Shown here piece after piece: positions 22,848 through 29,442 of a stretch of 32,033 bases of DNA. Positions within the stretch are counted from its first letter, which is position 1. Every line of letters begins with the position of its first letter. The DNA comes from a virus. The DNA lies in IMG/VR virus record IMGVR_UViG_3300021405_000040, positions 1 to 32,033 of that record; one strand, given 5' to 3'. The position numbers were made by a program, and so were the translations under genes. The notes below the pieces were generated by a model, which did no database searches, was not told where the DNA came from, and was given only the letters and a program-made list of their open reading frames with translations.

Positions 22848-23449
22848 CCGACACTTACCGCACGATCGTCGCCGATCCGCCATGGCCGACCATGCGCGGG
22901 GTCCGCTCGGCGAACCCCGGCCGGGGTCACCCGCAACGGCATTACCCGGTTATGACCGTGCCCGAGATCATCGCGCTACCGATCGCCGACCTCGCCGACC
23001 CCGACGCGCATCTGTGGATATGGGCGATTAACCGGCTCGTCGCCGAAGCGCACGCCGTAGCCCGCGCGTGGGGATTCCGCCCCGTAACGATGCTCACATG
23101 GTGCAAGCCCGGCCCCGGCGTCGGTTACTACCTGCGGAACAATACCGAGCACGCCATACTCGCGACCCGCGGCCGGGCGATGCCGCCCGAGCAGGTGCCG
23201 CTATCGAGCTGGTATTGCTGGCCGCGCGGGTCGCACTCGCGCAAGCCCGACGATTTTTACCGGCTCGCCGAGCAGGTGAGCCCGGCGCCGCGGCTAGAGC
23301 TGTTCGCCCGCTGGCATCGCCCCGGATGGGCCGCATGGGGAAACCGGGTCGGTTCCGACGTCGAGGTCGAGGGCTGGCAGCCGAACCCGGCGACCCCGGC
23401 CGACCCCGGCGACGACCCCGGCGCGCTGTTCGCGCTAGGGGCGCTGTGA
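22844..23449 (+). CDS. MT-A70 family adenine-N6 DNA methyltransferase
   Basis: A 201-residue protein from GTG 22844. TIVADPPWPTM has the DPPW catalytic motif (Asp11-Trp14). HYPVMTVPEIIALPIADLAD is the typical next segment, followed by HLWIWAINRLVAEAHAVARA, TMLTWCKPGPGVGYYLRNNT, EHAILATRG, and the C-terminal SRKPDDFYRLAEQVSPAPRL with LELFARWHRPGW. This is a complete MT-A70 domain. It probably methylates adenine in phage DNA to evade host restriction. Its target sequence cannot be read from the gene. Confidence 0.92.
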   Translation: MTDTYRTIVADPPWPTMRGVRSANPGRGHPQRHYPVMTVPEIIALPIADLADPDAHLWIWAINRLVAEAHAVARAWGFRPVTMLTWCKPGPGVGYYLRNNTEHAILATRGRAMPPEQVPLSSWYCWPRGSHSRKPDDFYRLAEQVSPAPRLELFARWHRPGWAAWGNRVGSDVEVEGWQPNPATPADPGDDPGALFALGAL

Positions 23450-23784
23450 TCCGGCCCCGGCGCCGTCTGCGCCGAGCCGCCCGCTCGCTGCCCGAGCCGC
23501 CGACCGCGCTCATGCCCGCGACGTCGCTCGTATGGCGCGCCGGTCCGCCCGAGCTGGCCGAGTACGTGCCCCGCCATCGGCGCCGCTGTCCGGGTTGCGG
23601 TCGGCCGACCGGCGGCGACGTCTGGTGCTGCTGGGTCTGCCGCTTTGCTGCCGATGGCGGTTGGCAGCTCGGCCGATGGAGCGCGCGCGCGCCGTGGCAC
23701 GACGTGCATACGGAAACGTGCGAGCGGGCCGCGCGGGCGCTCGATCCCCGTTGGTATGCCGGATCGGCGGCGCGCCGTGTCTGA
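23446..23784 (+). CDS. Zinc-ribbon protein, unknown
   Basis: A 112-residue protein from GTG 23446 (GTGA overlap with the methylase). After an Arg-rich N-terminus it has CPGCGRPTGGDVWCCWVC (Cys48, 51, 62, 65), a zinc ribbon, then DGGWQLGRWSARAPWHDVHT. The basic start and ribbon suggest nucleic-acid binding. Co-expression with the methylases suggests, but does not prove, a shared modification role. Confidence 0.55.
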   Translation: MIRPRRRLRRAARSLPEPPTALMPATSLVWRAGPPELAEYVPRHRRRCPGCGRPTGGDVWCCWVCRFAADGGWQLGRWSARAPWHDVHTETCERAARALDPRWYAGSAARRV

Positions 23785-23953
23785 TTTTGAGACTCGCCTA
23801 CGGGCCGAGCTGCGCGAGGTCGCCGACCGGATCGAGCCGACCCGGACACTCGCCGACCTGCGCGACCGGATCGAGCGGCATCGCCCGCGCGCGCGGCGCT
23901 GGCGGGCCGCGGTCGAGCGAGCCCGCGCCGTGCTCATGCGGGCGGCGCTGTGA
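23777..23953 (+). CDS. Small Arg-rich helical protein
   Basis: A 58-residue protein from GTG 23777 (8-nt overlap); ATG 23756 is an alternative adding seven residues. It consists of helical Arg/Glu heptads (TRLRAELREVADRIEPTRTL, then RRWRAAVERARAVLM). No domain is recognised. It ends in GTGA with the next gene. Confidence 0.5.
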   Translation: MSDFETRLRAELREVADRIEPTRTLADLRDRIERHRPRARRWRAAVERARAVLMRAAL

Positions 23954-24483
23954 CCGAAACCGAGATCGCCGACCGGCTGCCCGCCGACCGCCGCGCCGAG
24001 TACGAATGGACCCGGCCGATACTGCCGCGGATCAAGCAGATCGCCGCGAACTATCTCGTAAGCGAGGCGCCCGCCGCCGAAGACATGCGGCACAATACCG
24101 ATCTGATCGTGCTCACGCTCGCGCCGAAGCGGATCGCCGTCCGAATCCGCCGGGCCGAGTACGCCGACCGCTACGGCGACGAATTCACGCTACGCGCGAG
24201 CCGCCCATCGGGCACCGAAACCGAGCTGAGCAAGATCATATCGGGATGGGGCGATTACCTGTTTTACGGATTCGCCGACCCCGCCGACCCGCTCGCTCTG
24301 TCCCGATGGCTGCTCGGCGACCTCGCGGTTTTCCGGCTATGGCACGCGACCGCGCTCGGATACCGCGCCCGGCCGTGGCGCGACCGGGCGAACGGCGACC
24401 GTAGCTCGGCGTTCCGCGCTTACCGGGTCGCCGATCTGCCGCCCGAATTCGTGATCGCCGCATCATTCAAGGTGCGCCGATGA
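23950..24483 (+). CDS. Conserved phage protein, possible nuclease
   Basis: A 177-residue protein from GTG 23950. EDMRHNTDLIVLTLAPKRIA followed by VRIRRAEYADRYGDEFTLRA and GWGDYLFYGFADPADPLALS, RWLLGDLAVFRLWHATALGY, and an end with SSAFRAYRVADLPPEFVIA, resembles a widespread phage ORF of unknown function. The acidic residue followed by a basic strand hints at a PD-(D/E)XK-like core with Arg in place of Lys, but the catalytic set is not clear. ATGA overlap with the next gene. Confidence 0.55.
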   Translation: MTETEIADRLPADRRAEYEWTRPILPRIKQIAANYLVSEAPAAEDMRHNTDLIVLTLAPKRIAVRIRRAEYADRYGDEFTLRASRPSGTETELSKIISGWGDYLFYGFADPADPLALSRWLLGDLAVFRLWHATALGYRARPWRDRANGDRSSAFRAYRVADLPPEFVIAASFKVRR

Positions 24484-25172
24484 GCTGCCCGATATGCGGC
24501 TATGACGCCGGTCCCGTGCTCGCCGACTGGTGCTCGGGCGCGGGCGGCGCGGGCTACGGCTATCAGCTCGCCGGGTTCCATACGGTCGGATTCGACATTA
24601 AGCCGCAACCGCGATACCCCGGCTGTTTCGTGCTCGGCGATTGCATGGACGCGCCGCTAACCGGGTTCGATGCCTATCACGGCTCGCCGCCGTGCGTCGA
24701 TCACATGCGGTATCGCGCCGCGTGGGCGATCGAGCAAGGGACGGGCTGGCTGCTCGACGCCGTCCGCGAGCGGTTCCGCTCGACCGGCGCGCCATGGGTA
24801 ATCGAGAATGTGCCCGGCGCGCCGCTGCGCCCCGATTACCGGCTATGCGGCTGCATGTATGGGCTCGGCGCGGACGGATACCTGCTCGTGCGCGAGCGCT
24901 GGTTTGAGACATCATGGGGCGGTTTCGCGCTGCGCCCGCCGTGCGTCCACGATGGCCCGGCGATCTCGATTATCAAAAACGGCGCGTTCTACCTCACGCC
25001 GCGCGACCCCGGCGGCGGCGGGCACGGCAAGCGGTATATACCGCTCGCGACCGCCCGCCGCGCGATGGGTATCGGATGGATGCGGAAAAAAGAGCTAGGC
25101 GAGGCGATCCCGCCCGCTTACACGGCAGATATCGGGGCCGACCTCATGACTCAAGTTCGGGCCGCGGCATGA
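24480..25172 (+). CDS. C5-type DNA cytosine methyltransferase-like protein
   Basis: A 230-residue protein. After an N-terminal CPICGY knuckle, a SAM-binding start (ADWCSGAGGAGYGYQLAGFH, then VGFDIKPQPRYPG) leads to the catalytic loop GSPPCVDHM (Cys72) and the ENV motif in WVIENVPGAP (Glu109-Val111). These are motifs I, IV and VI of C5 methylases. The target-recognition part is short, and the C-terminus (IPPAYTADIGADLM) matches the family end. It is about half the size of bacterial Dcm-type enzymes but usual for actinophage versions. It lies 1 kb from the MT-A70 gene, so the phage may modify two bases. Confidence 0.82.
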   Translation: MSCPICGYDAGPVLADWCSGAGGAGYGYQLAGFHTVGFDIKPQPRYPGCFVLGDCMDAPLTGFDAYHGSPPCVDHMRYRAAWAIEQGTGWLLDAVRERFRSTGAPWVIENVPGAPLRPDYRLCGCMYGLGADGYLLVRERWFETSWGGFALRPPCVHDGPAISIIKNGAFYLTPRDPGGGGHGKRYIPLATARRAMGIGWMRKKELGEAIPPAYTADIGADLMTQVRAAA

Positions 25173-25519
25173 GCCGGGGCAGAGGGAACCGCGCGCCCGG
25201 ATGGGTCGCCGAGTATCTGCGCCCGTGGTTCCCGACCGCCGAAGCTACGCCGAACAGCCGGAAGGGCCGCGATCTGCTCGGTACGCCGGGCATCGCGATC
25301 GAGGTCAAGACCGGCGCCGAATGGCGCGCGGCGTGGCTTAAGCAAGCGGCGGGCTACGCGGCAGACGGCGAGCTGGCATGGCTCGTCTACCTGCCGCCGG
25401 GGCTCGGCGAGCGATCGGTTAACCGGGCGATGGTGATCGTTCCGCTAGAGGTCGCGATCGGATGGGCGGTCGAGGCTGGATATGCACCCGAGCGGGCAGA
25501 CCCGGAAGGGGGCGAATGA
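25169..25519 (+). CDS. PD-(D/E)XK nuclease, Holliday-junction-resolvase-like
   Basis: A 116-residue protein from ATG 25169. NSRKGRDLLGTPGIAIEVKT contains Asp35 and Glu45-x-Lys47, the D...ExK site, with Gln59 in AWLKQAAGYAADGELAWLV completing the fold. It matches the small resolvase/VRR-type nucleases in actinophage replication modules. The basic start (MSRGRGNRAPGW) may bind DNA. It probably resolves branched intermediates made by RecT or replication. Overlaps of 4 nt on both sides. Confidence 0.78.
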   Translation: MSRGRGNRAPGWVAEYLRPWFPTAEATPNSRKGRDLLGTPGIAIEVKTGAEWRAAWLKQAAGYAADGELAWLVYLPPGLGERSVNRAMVIVPLEVAIGWAVEAGYAPERADPEGGE

Positions 25520-26586
25520 TGCCGCGAGGAATCACGAGCGGGATCATCTATATCCCGCTCGACGTGCGCTGGCCGCGGTCTAAGAAGGTCCGCGCGATGA
25601 TCGTTGAGCACGGCGAGCGCGGGTTCGCCGCGTGGGGGCTCTATCTCGCGATGGCTTGCTACTGCCGCGAGAATCTGTCGGATGGGTTCGTGCCCGCCGC
25701 CGAGATCGGCGCGCTCGCCTACCCGCTGCCCGCCGACCTCGCCGCCGGTCTGGTCGCGTTGCTGGCCGACGCGCGGCTGATCGACCCGAGCGGATCGCAT
25801 AACGGACCGCATAGCGAACCGCAAAGCGATTCGCATACGGCGGGCTATCTCGTTCGTGCCTACGTCAAGCGGAACGGAACGCGCGCCGAGACACTCGACC
25901 ACGCCGCGAAAGTGTCGGCCGCGGGCCGAACGGCGGCGCTTACCCGCTGGTCAGAGGGCACTGATACGGCGGGCAATGCGAGTCGCAATGCGGATCGTAT
26001 GCCAGACATAGACAGAGACAGAGACAAACGTCGCGCGCGCGCGCCGGGGCGCGTGGGCGCGCCCGCGCGCGACGACGGCGAGGGCTGGTCGCCGAGCGGC
26101 GTACTCGACCAGCCGCCAGCCGCCGCCCGCCGCGGGCGCCCGATCGCCCGGCCCGCCGCGCAGATCATCGCCGACATGCACCGCCCCGGCGGACCCGCAA
26201 CCGACGATCAGCGCGCCGCCCGAGCCGAGGAAGCGCGGAAGGGGCTAGCGAACCGGCCCGCCCGGCTCGGCGACCCCGAACCCGACCCCGCCGCCCGCTT
26301 GCACGGCGAGGCGCTCGCCCGCGCGCAGGTCGCCGAGATCGCCGCCCAACGGCGAGCCGAACCCGCCATCGCGACCGCCGAAGACGACCAGGGCGACCCG
26401 CTCGGGCTCGGCGGCGGGCGCGAGGTCGAGGGCGAAGACGGCGAATGGCACGTCGAGCCCGCCGACCCCGAAGACCGGCCCGGCCGGGGCGATGCGGATA
26501 ACCCCGGCCGGGCCGACCCACCCGAACCCGACCCCGAAGACTTCGGCGAGCTAACCGAGCCCGCCGACGACGAGTACCCGTTTTAG
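25516..26586 (+). CDS. Replisome organiser / replication initiation-like protein
   Basis: A 356-residue protein from ATGATG at 25516. The N-terminal ~125 residues form a winged-helix-like domain typical of phage replication organisers: YIPLDVRWPRSKKVRAMIVE, RGFAAWGLYLAMACYCRENL, FVPAAEIGALAYPLPADLAA, LLADARLIDPSG. A linker with SHNGPHSEPQSDSHT then KRNGTRAETLDHAAKVSAAG and a DIDRDRDKRRARAP run follow, then a long acidic Pro-rich C-terminus. The linker DNA holds 12-bp iteron-like repeats (25792-25839, 25980-26003), and the next stretch is a GC palindrome. Origins inside the initiator gene are known, as in lambda O. No helicase motif is present. Confidence 0.7.
   Translation: MMPRGITSGIIYIPLDVRWPRSKKVRAMIVEHGERGFAAWGLYLAMACYCRENLSDGFVPAAEIGALAYPLPADLAAGLVALLADARLIDPSGSHNGPHSEPQSDSHTAGYLVRAYVKRNGTRAETLDHAAKVSAAGRTAALTRWSEGTDTAGNASRNADRMPDIDRDRDKRRARAPGRVGAPARDDGEGWSPSGVLDQPPAAARRGRPIARPAAQIIADMHRPGGPATDDQRAARAEEARKGLANRPARLGDPEPDPAARLHGEALARAQVAEIAAQRRAEPAIATAEDDQGDPLGLGGGREVEGEDGEWHVEPADPEDRPGRGDADNPGRADPPEPDPEDFGELTEPADDEYPF
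25792..25839. repeat. Four tandem 12-bp iteron-like repeats
   Basis: GGATCGCATAAC, GGACCGCATAGC, GAACCGCAAAGC and GATTCGCATACG follow one another without gaps; all share G-(G/A)-x-x-CGCA-x-A. Two more related units lie at 25980-26003. Confidence 0.75.
25980..26003. repeat. Two further iteron-like units
   Basis: GAGTCGCAATGC (25980-25991) and GGATCGTATGCC (25992-26003). The stretch CGGATCGTATGCC matches CGGATCGCATAAC at 25791-25803 in 10 of 13 positions. Purine-rich GACA repeats (about 26004-26028) follow. Confidence 0.55.
26029..26074. repeat. GC-rich inverted repeat in the replication gene
   Basis: CGTCGCGCGCG (26029-26039) and CGCGCGCGACG (26064-26074) form an 11-bp inverted repeat. It encloses further CG alternation and the palindrome GGGCGCGCCC (26055-26064). 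A long cruciform or hairpin is possible. Confidence 0.65.
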
Positions 26587-26598
26587 GAAGGGGAACCG

Positions 26599-27048
26599 AT
26601 GCCAGACGTCAAGGCAAACGCGATTCTGCCGAAGGGCGAAGCAAACGGGCTCGCGGCAATCGCCGACGAGCTACTCAAAGACCCGACCCGCAAGCGCGCG
26701 GCGCTGATTATTTTCGATCTGCGCCGCGGAACCGAGGATTACGACGTGTCCGATACGGTCGCGACCGTGCGAATCCGCCGGGTCGAGCCGCTATTGCCCG
26801 ATGATCTGCCAAACGCCGAGCTGATGATCCGCCGCGCCGCGCAAGCGCGCACGATCGGCGGCGAACAGCTCGCGTTTGAATTCGAGCAAGAGATCGAGGC
26901 GGCATTCGAGGCGATGCGCGACCCGACCTCGCCAGCCGACCCCGACGAGCCCGGCGAGGGCACGATCGACCCGCCGCCCGGCGACCCGCCCGGCGGCGAG
27001 CCCGGCGACGAGCCCGGTAAGGGACCGCGCGGAAGGGGCCGCAAATGA
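26599..27048 (+). CDS. Unknown protein with acidic Pro-rich tail
   Basis: A 149-residue protein with a strong ribosome site, GGAAGGGGA, at 26586-26594. The N-terminus (NGLAAIADELLKDPTRKRAA, then LIIFDLRRGTEDYDVSDTVA, then TVRIRRVEPLLPDDLPNAEL) is a compact alpha/beta domain. The tail is Pro/Gly/Asp-rich and ends in KGPRGRGRK. No family is named with confidence. It starts a new ribosome-site-led block of small genes after the replication gene. Confidence 0.6.
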   Translation: MPDVKANAILPKGEANGLAAIADELLKDPTRKRAALIIFDLRRGTEDYDVSDTVATVRIRRVEPLLPDDLPNAELMIRRAAQARTIGGEQLAFEFEQEIEAAFEAMRDPTSPADPDEPGEGTIDPPPGDPPGGEPGDEPGKGPRGRGRK

Positions 27049-27350
27049 GCGCCCGCCAGCCCGGCGTCGGCGCAACCCCGACCGGCGGAACCCGCGTGCG
27101 GATCGGCCCGAACGAAGCGCCGCCCGGAATGGTCGAGGTAATCAGCGATACCGAGCTGATCGCCCCGTATATGGGCGGCGGCGACGGCCCCGAAGACGTG
27201 ACCGTGATCACGAGCGCGGGCACCGCGACCGCGACCGGCGCGTTTTACGCCGAACAGCCGCCCCGCCCGCCGACTATCGAGGCGGTCGAGCCCGATCGCG
27301 GGCTCGGCGGCACGCGGGTAACGATCCGCGGAACGGGTTTTCAGCCGTGA
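27045..27350 (+). CDS. IPT/TIG-like protein in permuted register
   Basis: A 101-residue protein from ATG 27045 (ATGA overlap). Its C-terminus (PPTIEAVEPDRGLGGTRVTI then RGTGF) is the canonical opening of an IPT/TIG immunoglobulin-like domain, but the protein ends there. Its N-terminal half (VRIGPNEAPPGMVEVISDTE, LIAPYM, DVTVITSAGTATATGAFYAE) is the rest of such a domain, from just after GxGF to the final strand. End joined to beginning gives one full fold. This suggests circular permutation or strand exchange between subunits. IPT domains normally sit in surface proteins, so an early-operon copy is odd. Confidence 0.6.
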   Translation: MSARQPGVGATPTGGTRVRIGPNEAPPGMVEVISDTELIAPYMGGGDGPEDVTVITSAGTATATGAFYAEQPPRPPTIEAVEPDRGLGGTRVTIRGTGFQP

Positions 27351-27628
27351 CCGGCGCGCCGGGCGCGGGCGCGATCCCGGTCACGTATCAGCCGATACCC
27401 GCGAGCGCGATGGAACGGCGGCTCGTCTCGGCCGACCGGCCCGGCGCGCATCTGTGGGTTATGGTCGCCGCGTGGATCATCGCCGACCCGCGCTCGGCCG
27501 CCGACCCCGACGTCATAAAGCTGATGGACCGCGAGAATCTCGTTCAATTCCAGGGGCCGGGCTGTTTCAAGTGCGAACAGCCGTTTAGTAACCGGCTCGC
27601 CCGCAAACCCTGTAGGGGGAAGCTGTGA
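27347..27628 (+). CDS. Conserved small protein with CxxC motif
   Basis: A 93-residue protein from GTG 27347 (GTGA overlap). HLWVMVAAWIIADPRSAADP and LMDRENLVQFQGPGCFKCEQ, then ARKPCRGKL, resemble a conserved actinophage ORF. Cys73, Cys76 and Cys89 may bind a metal. Function unknown. Confidence 0.6.
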   Translation: MTGAPGAGAIPVTYQPIPASAMERRLVSADRPGAHLWVMVAAWIIADPRSAADPDVIKLMDRENLVQFQGPGCFKCEQPFSNRLARKPCRGKL

Positions 27629-27966
27629 CCAGCACAAACGAGGCGCCCGGCCAGGCCGGGGCGCCCGAAGCGCCGCCCGAGATCGACCCGCTCGACATGG
27701 CGCGCAACCTCGCCCGCTCTGTGCTCAAATACGCGCGGCTGCTCGACGCCGCCGATCCGATGGGCCGGATCGAGCTGCATATCGCGCAGGTCGGCGAGCG
27801 CGGGCACTACGCCGGGCAGCTCGCCGCGAATCTCTCGCTCGTGTCGCTCGCCGCCGATTTTCGCCGGGTCGCCGACGTGCTCACCCGCGCCGATCAGACA
27901 CTCGACCGGCTCGACACGCCCGACGCCGACCCGCTGCCGTTCCCCATGCCCGGCGATCCCGAGTGA
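27625..27966 (+). CDS. Unknown helical protein
   Basis: A 113-residue protein from GTG 27625. The N-terminus EAPGQAGAPEAPP is encoded by the dispersed hairpin repeat at 27642-27670. The body is helical (PLDMARNLARSVLKYARLLD, IELHIAQVGERGHYAGQLAA, LVSLAADFRRVADVLTRADQ). No domain is recognised. Four-base overlaps on both sides. Confidence 0.6.
   Translation: MTSTNEAPGQAGAPEAPPEIDPLDMARNLARSVLKYARLLDAADPMGRIELHIAQVGERGHYAGQLAANLSLVSLAADFRRVADVLTRADQTLDRLDTPDADPLPFPMPGDPE
27642..27670 (+). repeat. Dispersed 29-bp hairpin repeat, copy c
   Basis: Core CCCGGCCAGGCCGGG (27646-27660) identical to copy a; about three differences in the right flank. It lies just after a start codon and encodes APGQA in the same frame as the other copies. 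Confidence 0.7.
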
Positions 27967-28229
27967 CCCGCGGCATACCCGAACCCGATCTCGACGCCGC
28001 CCGCGCGACGGCCGGGATGGCTTTTCATTTCATCGCATCGGACCCGGCGGTAACCGAGATATTCCGCCGATGGATCGAACATCACGCGGGCGACCTCACC
28101 GCCGCCGACGTGATCTGGTATCTCGGCGCGTGTCATGATCTGATCTCGCCGACCTGTGAGGACGTCGTGACCGTTGATTACCGGCCCGAGCGGCGCGGGC
28201 CGATGCTGTATCTCGTGGACGACCCGTAA
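27963..28229 (+). CDS. Unknown small protein
   Basis: An 88-residue protein from GTG 27963 (GTGA overlap). Helix MAFHFIASDPAVTEIFRRWI, then DLTAADVIWYLGACHDLISP, and a strand ending GPMLYLVDD. Two Cys are present. No family is recognised. It is followed by a 14-nt gap and a new ribosome site. Confidence 0.55.
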   Translation: MTRGIPEPDLDAARATAGMAFHFIASDPAVTEIFRRWIEHHAGDLTAADVIWYLGACHDLISPTCEDVVTVDYRPERRGPMLYLVDDP

Positions 28230-28243
28230 GGGGGCATCACCCA

Positions 28244-28540
28244 ATGAGCGGACATTGGTTCATGATCACCACAAGCGAGGCGATGCGGCAGCAAGCCGAC
28301 GACGCGCTCGCCGCCATCGCCGCGGCGAACGGCGGCGAGGAACCCGAGAACCTGCGCGCCGCATACGATATCGACCCGCAGGCATTCGCGAAGCTGATCG
28401 AGGCGCTACTAGCGCTCGGCGCCCGCGTAGACGACGAGATGATCCGGCTCGCCGGTATCCGCCCGATCGGCGAGATACTCGGGTTATCCACATATCGCGC
28501 GTCGAGTGTGGAAACCGGAGACGCGCACGGCATAGAGTGA
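28244..28540 (+). CDS. Unknown helical protein
   Basis: A 98-residue protein with GGGGG about 9 nt before ATG 28244. Helices EAMRQQADDALAAIAAANGG and AFAKLIEALLALGARVDDEM are visible. The end (LGLSTYRASSVETGDAHGIE) is encoded by DNA that holds a DnaA-box-like pair (28484-28515). No domain is recognised. Confidence 0.55.
   Translation: MSGHWFMITTSEAMRQQADDALAAIAAANGGEEPENLRAAYDIDPQAFAKLIEALLALGARVDDEMIRLAGIRPIGEILGLSTYRASSVETGDAHGIE
28484..28515. promoter_or_regulatory. DnaA-box-like inverted pair
   Basis: TTATCCACA (28484-28492) is an exact Escherichia coli-type DnaA box. TGTGGAAAC (28507-28515) is a near box on the other strand; TCCACA and TGTGGA form a perfect inverted repeat with a 14-nt spacer. 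Confidence 0.45.
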
Positions 28541-28582
28541 TTGCCGGGAATCCGCAACCCCGAACCCAACCCAACCCGATAC

Positions 28583-28593
28583 GAAGGGACCAA
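28583..28593 (+). promoter_or_regulatory. Start-associated sequence GAAGGGACCAA, copy 3
   Basis: It ends 5 nt before the GTG of the Lsr2 gene at 28599 and provides its ribosome site. Confidence 0.75.
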
Positions 28594-28598
28594 ATCAG

Positions 28599-29012
28599 GT
28601 GACCACGATTACGAACGTGCTGTTGGTCGATGACCTAGACGGCTCGGCCGCCGAAGACACGATCAGATTCGGGCTCGACGGCCAGGCATACGAGATCGAC
28701 CTATCGGCGCCGAACGCCGGGAAACTGCGCGGCGCGCTCGCCCGCTACGTCGACGCCGCCCGCATAGCGGCGAACGGCAAGCCGGGCAAGCGCGGCCGGA
28801 AACCCGGCGCCACGAGCCGCGGCAGCTCGGCCCCGGCGGCGACATTCCGCCCGCCGACCGCGAACGGCGATCAGCCGCTAACCCCGGCCGAGCGGGTCGC
28901 GCTGCGCGCGTGGGCAGCCGACCAGCCCGGCGTCACGGTCGCCGAGCGCGGCCGGATCGCCGCGAGCGTTATCGCCGAATGGCGCGCGGCGACCGGCGGG
29001 CGCACCGCATGA
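28599..29012 (+). CDS. lsr2: Lsr2-like nucleoid-associated protein
   Basis: A 137-residue protein from GTG 28599 with the start-associated ribosome site. The N-terminal dimerisation domain is classic Lsr2: NVLLVDDLDGSAAEDTIRFG, LDGQAYEIDLSAPNAGKLRG and YVDAARIAANG. A Lys/Arg-rich linker (KPGKRGRKPGATSRG) leads to the C-terminal DNA-binding domain, with RVALRAWAADQPGVTVAERG and the minor-groove motif Arg117-Gly-Arg119. Both halves are complete and slightly longer than host Lsr2. Lsr2 silences A/T-rich foreign DNA. A phage copy may silence its own lytic genes, as CgpS does in Corynebacterium, or counter the host protein. It is expressed apart from the neighbours, by its own ribosome site. Confidence 0.9.
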   Translation: MTTITNVLLVDDLDGSAAEDTIRFGLDGQAYEIDLSAPNAGKLRGALARYVDAARIAANGKPGKRGRKPGATSRGSSAPAATFRPPTANGDQPLTPAERVALRAWAADQPGVTVAERGRIAASVIAEWRAATGGRTA

Positions 29013-29338
29013 GCCGGGCCGATATCGAGCAGGTGCCCGGCTCGCGGCTCGTGCAAGTGCCCGCGCCCGACCTCGCCGCCGTACTGGTCGAGGGCGGCGT
29101 CGTGATCACGCCGCTCGCCCCGCCCGAGCCGCCGCCCGCCCGGCGCTGTTACCGGGTCATGCGGGACGGCCAGCGCGAGCCGCTCGACACATTCGACCGA
29201 GACGAGTCGGGCGGCGGCGCGATCAACGCCGTCAACCGCGCGCACTGGCACTCGACCCGCGGCGGGCCGGTCACGGTCTATATCGGCGATCGGCCGCTCT
29301 GCCGCTACGTCCGCGGGCGCCGGGCCGAGCTGCCGTGA
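29009..29338 (+). CDS. Unknown protein
   Basis: A 109-residue protein from ATG 29009 (ATGA overlap with lsr2). PGSRLVQVPAPDLAAVLVEG then GVVITPLAPPEPPPARRCYR is strand-rich, followed by REPLDTFDRDESGGGAINAV and VTVYIGDRPLCRYVRGRRA. No domain is recognised. Coupling to lsr2 suggests joint expression. Confidence 0.55.
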   Translation: MSRADIEQVPGSRLVQVPAPDLAAVLVEGGVVITPLAPPEPPPARRCYRVMRDGQREPLDTFDRDESGGGAINAVNRAHWHSTRGGPVTVYIGDRPLCRYVRGRRAELP

Positions 29339-29442
29339 TCCTGGTCGTGATTTACGGCGGTCTGCTCGCCGCCGCGCTGCTCGCGCTGGTCGGCGCGATC
29401 CTGCTCGTGCTCGACCCGCACATACGGCGGCGGCGTGCCTAG
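29335..29442 (+). CDS. 35-residue single-span membrane protein
   Basis: From GTG 29335 (GTGA overlap) to TAG 29440-29442. Nearly the whole protein is one hydrophobic helix (LLAAALLALVGAILLVL), ending DPHIRRRRA, a basic cytoplasmic anchor. The overlaps with both neighbours (4 and 8 nt) support translation. Such small membrane proteins can be exclusion factors or holin-like; this is inference only. Confidence 0.6.
   Translation: MILVVIYGGLLAAALLALVGAILLVLDPHIRRRRA

Noticed and set aside
26876-27346. Open frame reaching upstream of the CxxC gene at 27347
   Set aside because: It overlaps two credible genes in other frames and is Arg-rich; the GTG at 27347 is coupled to the previous stop.
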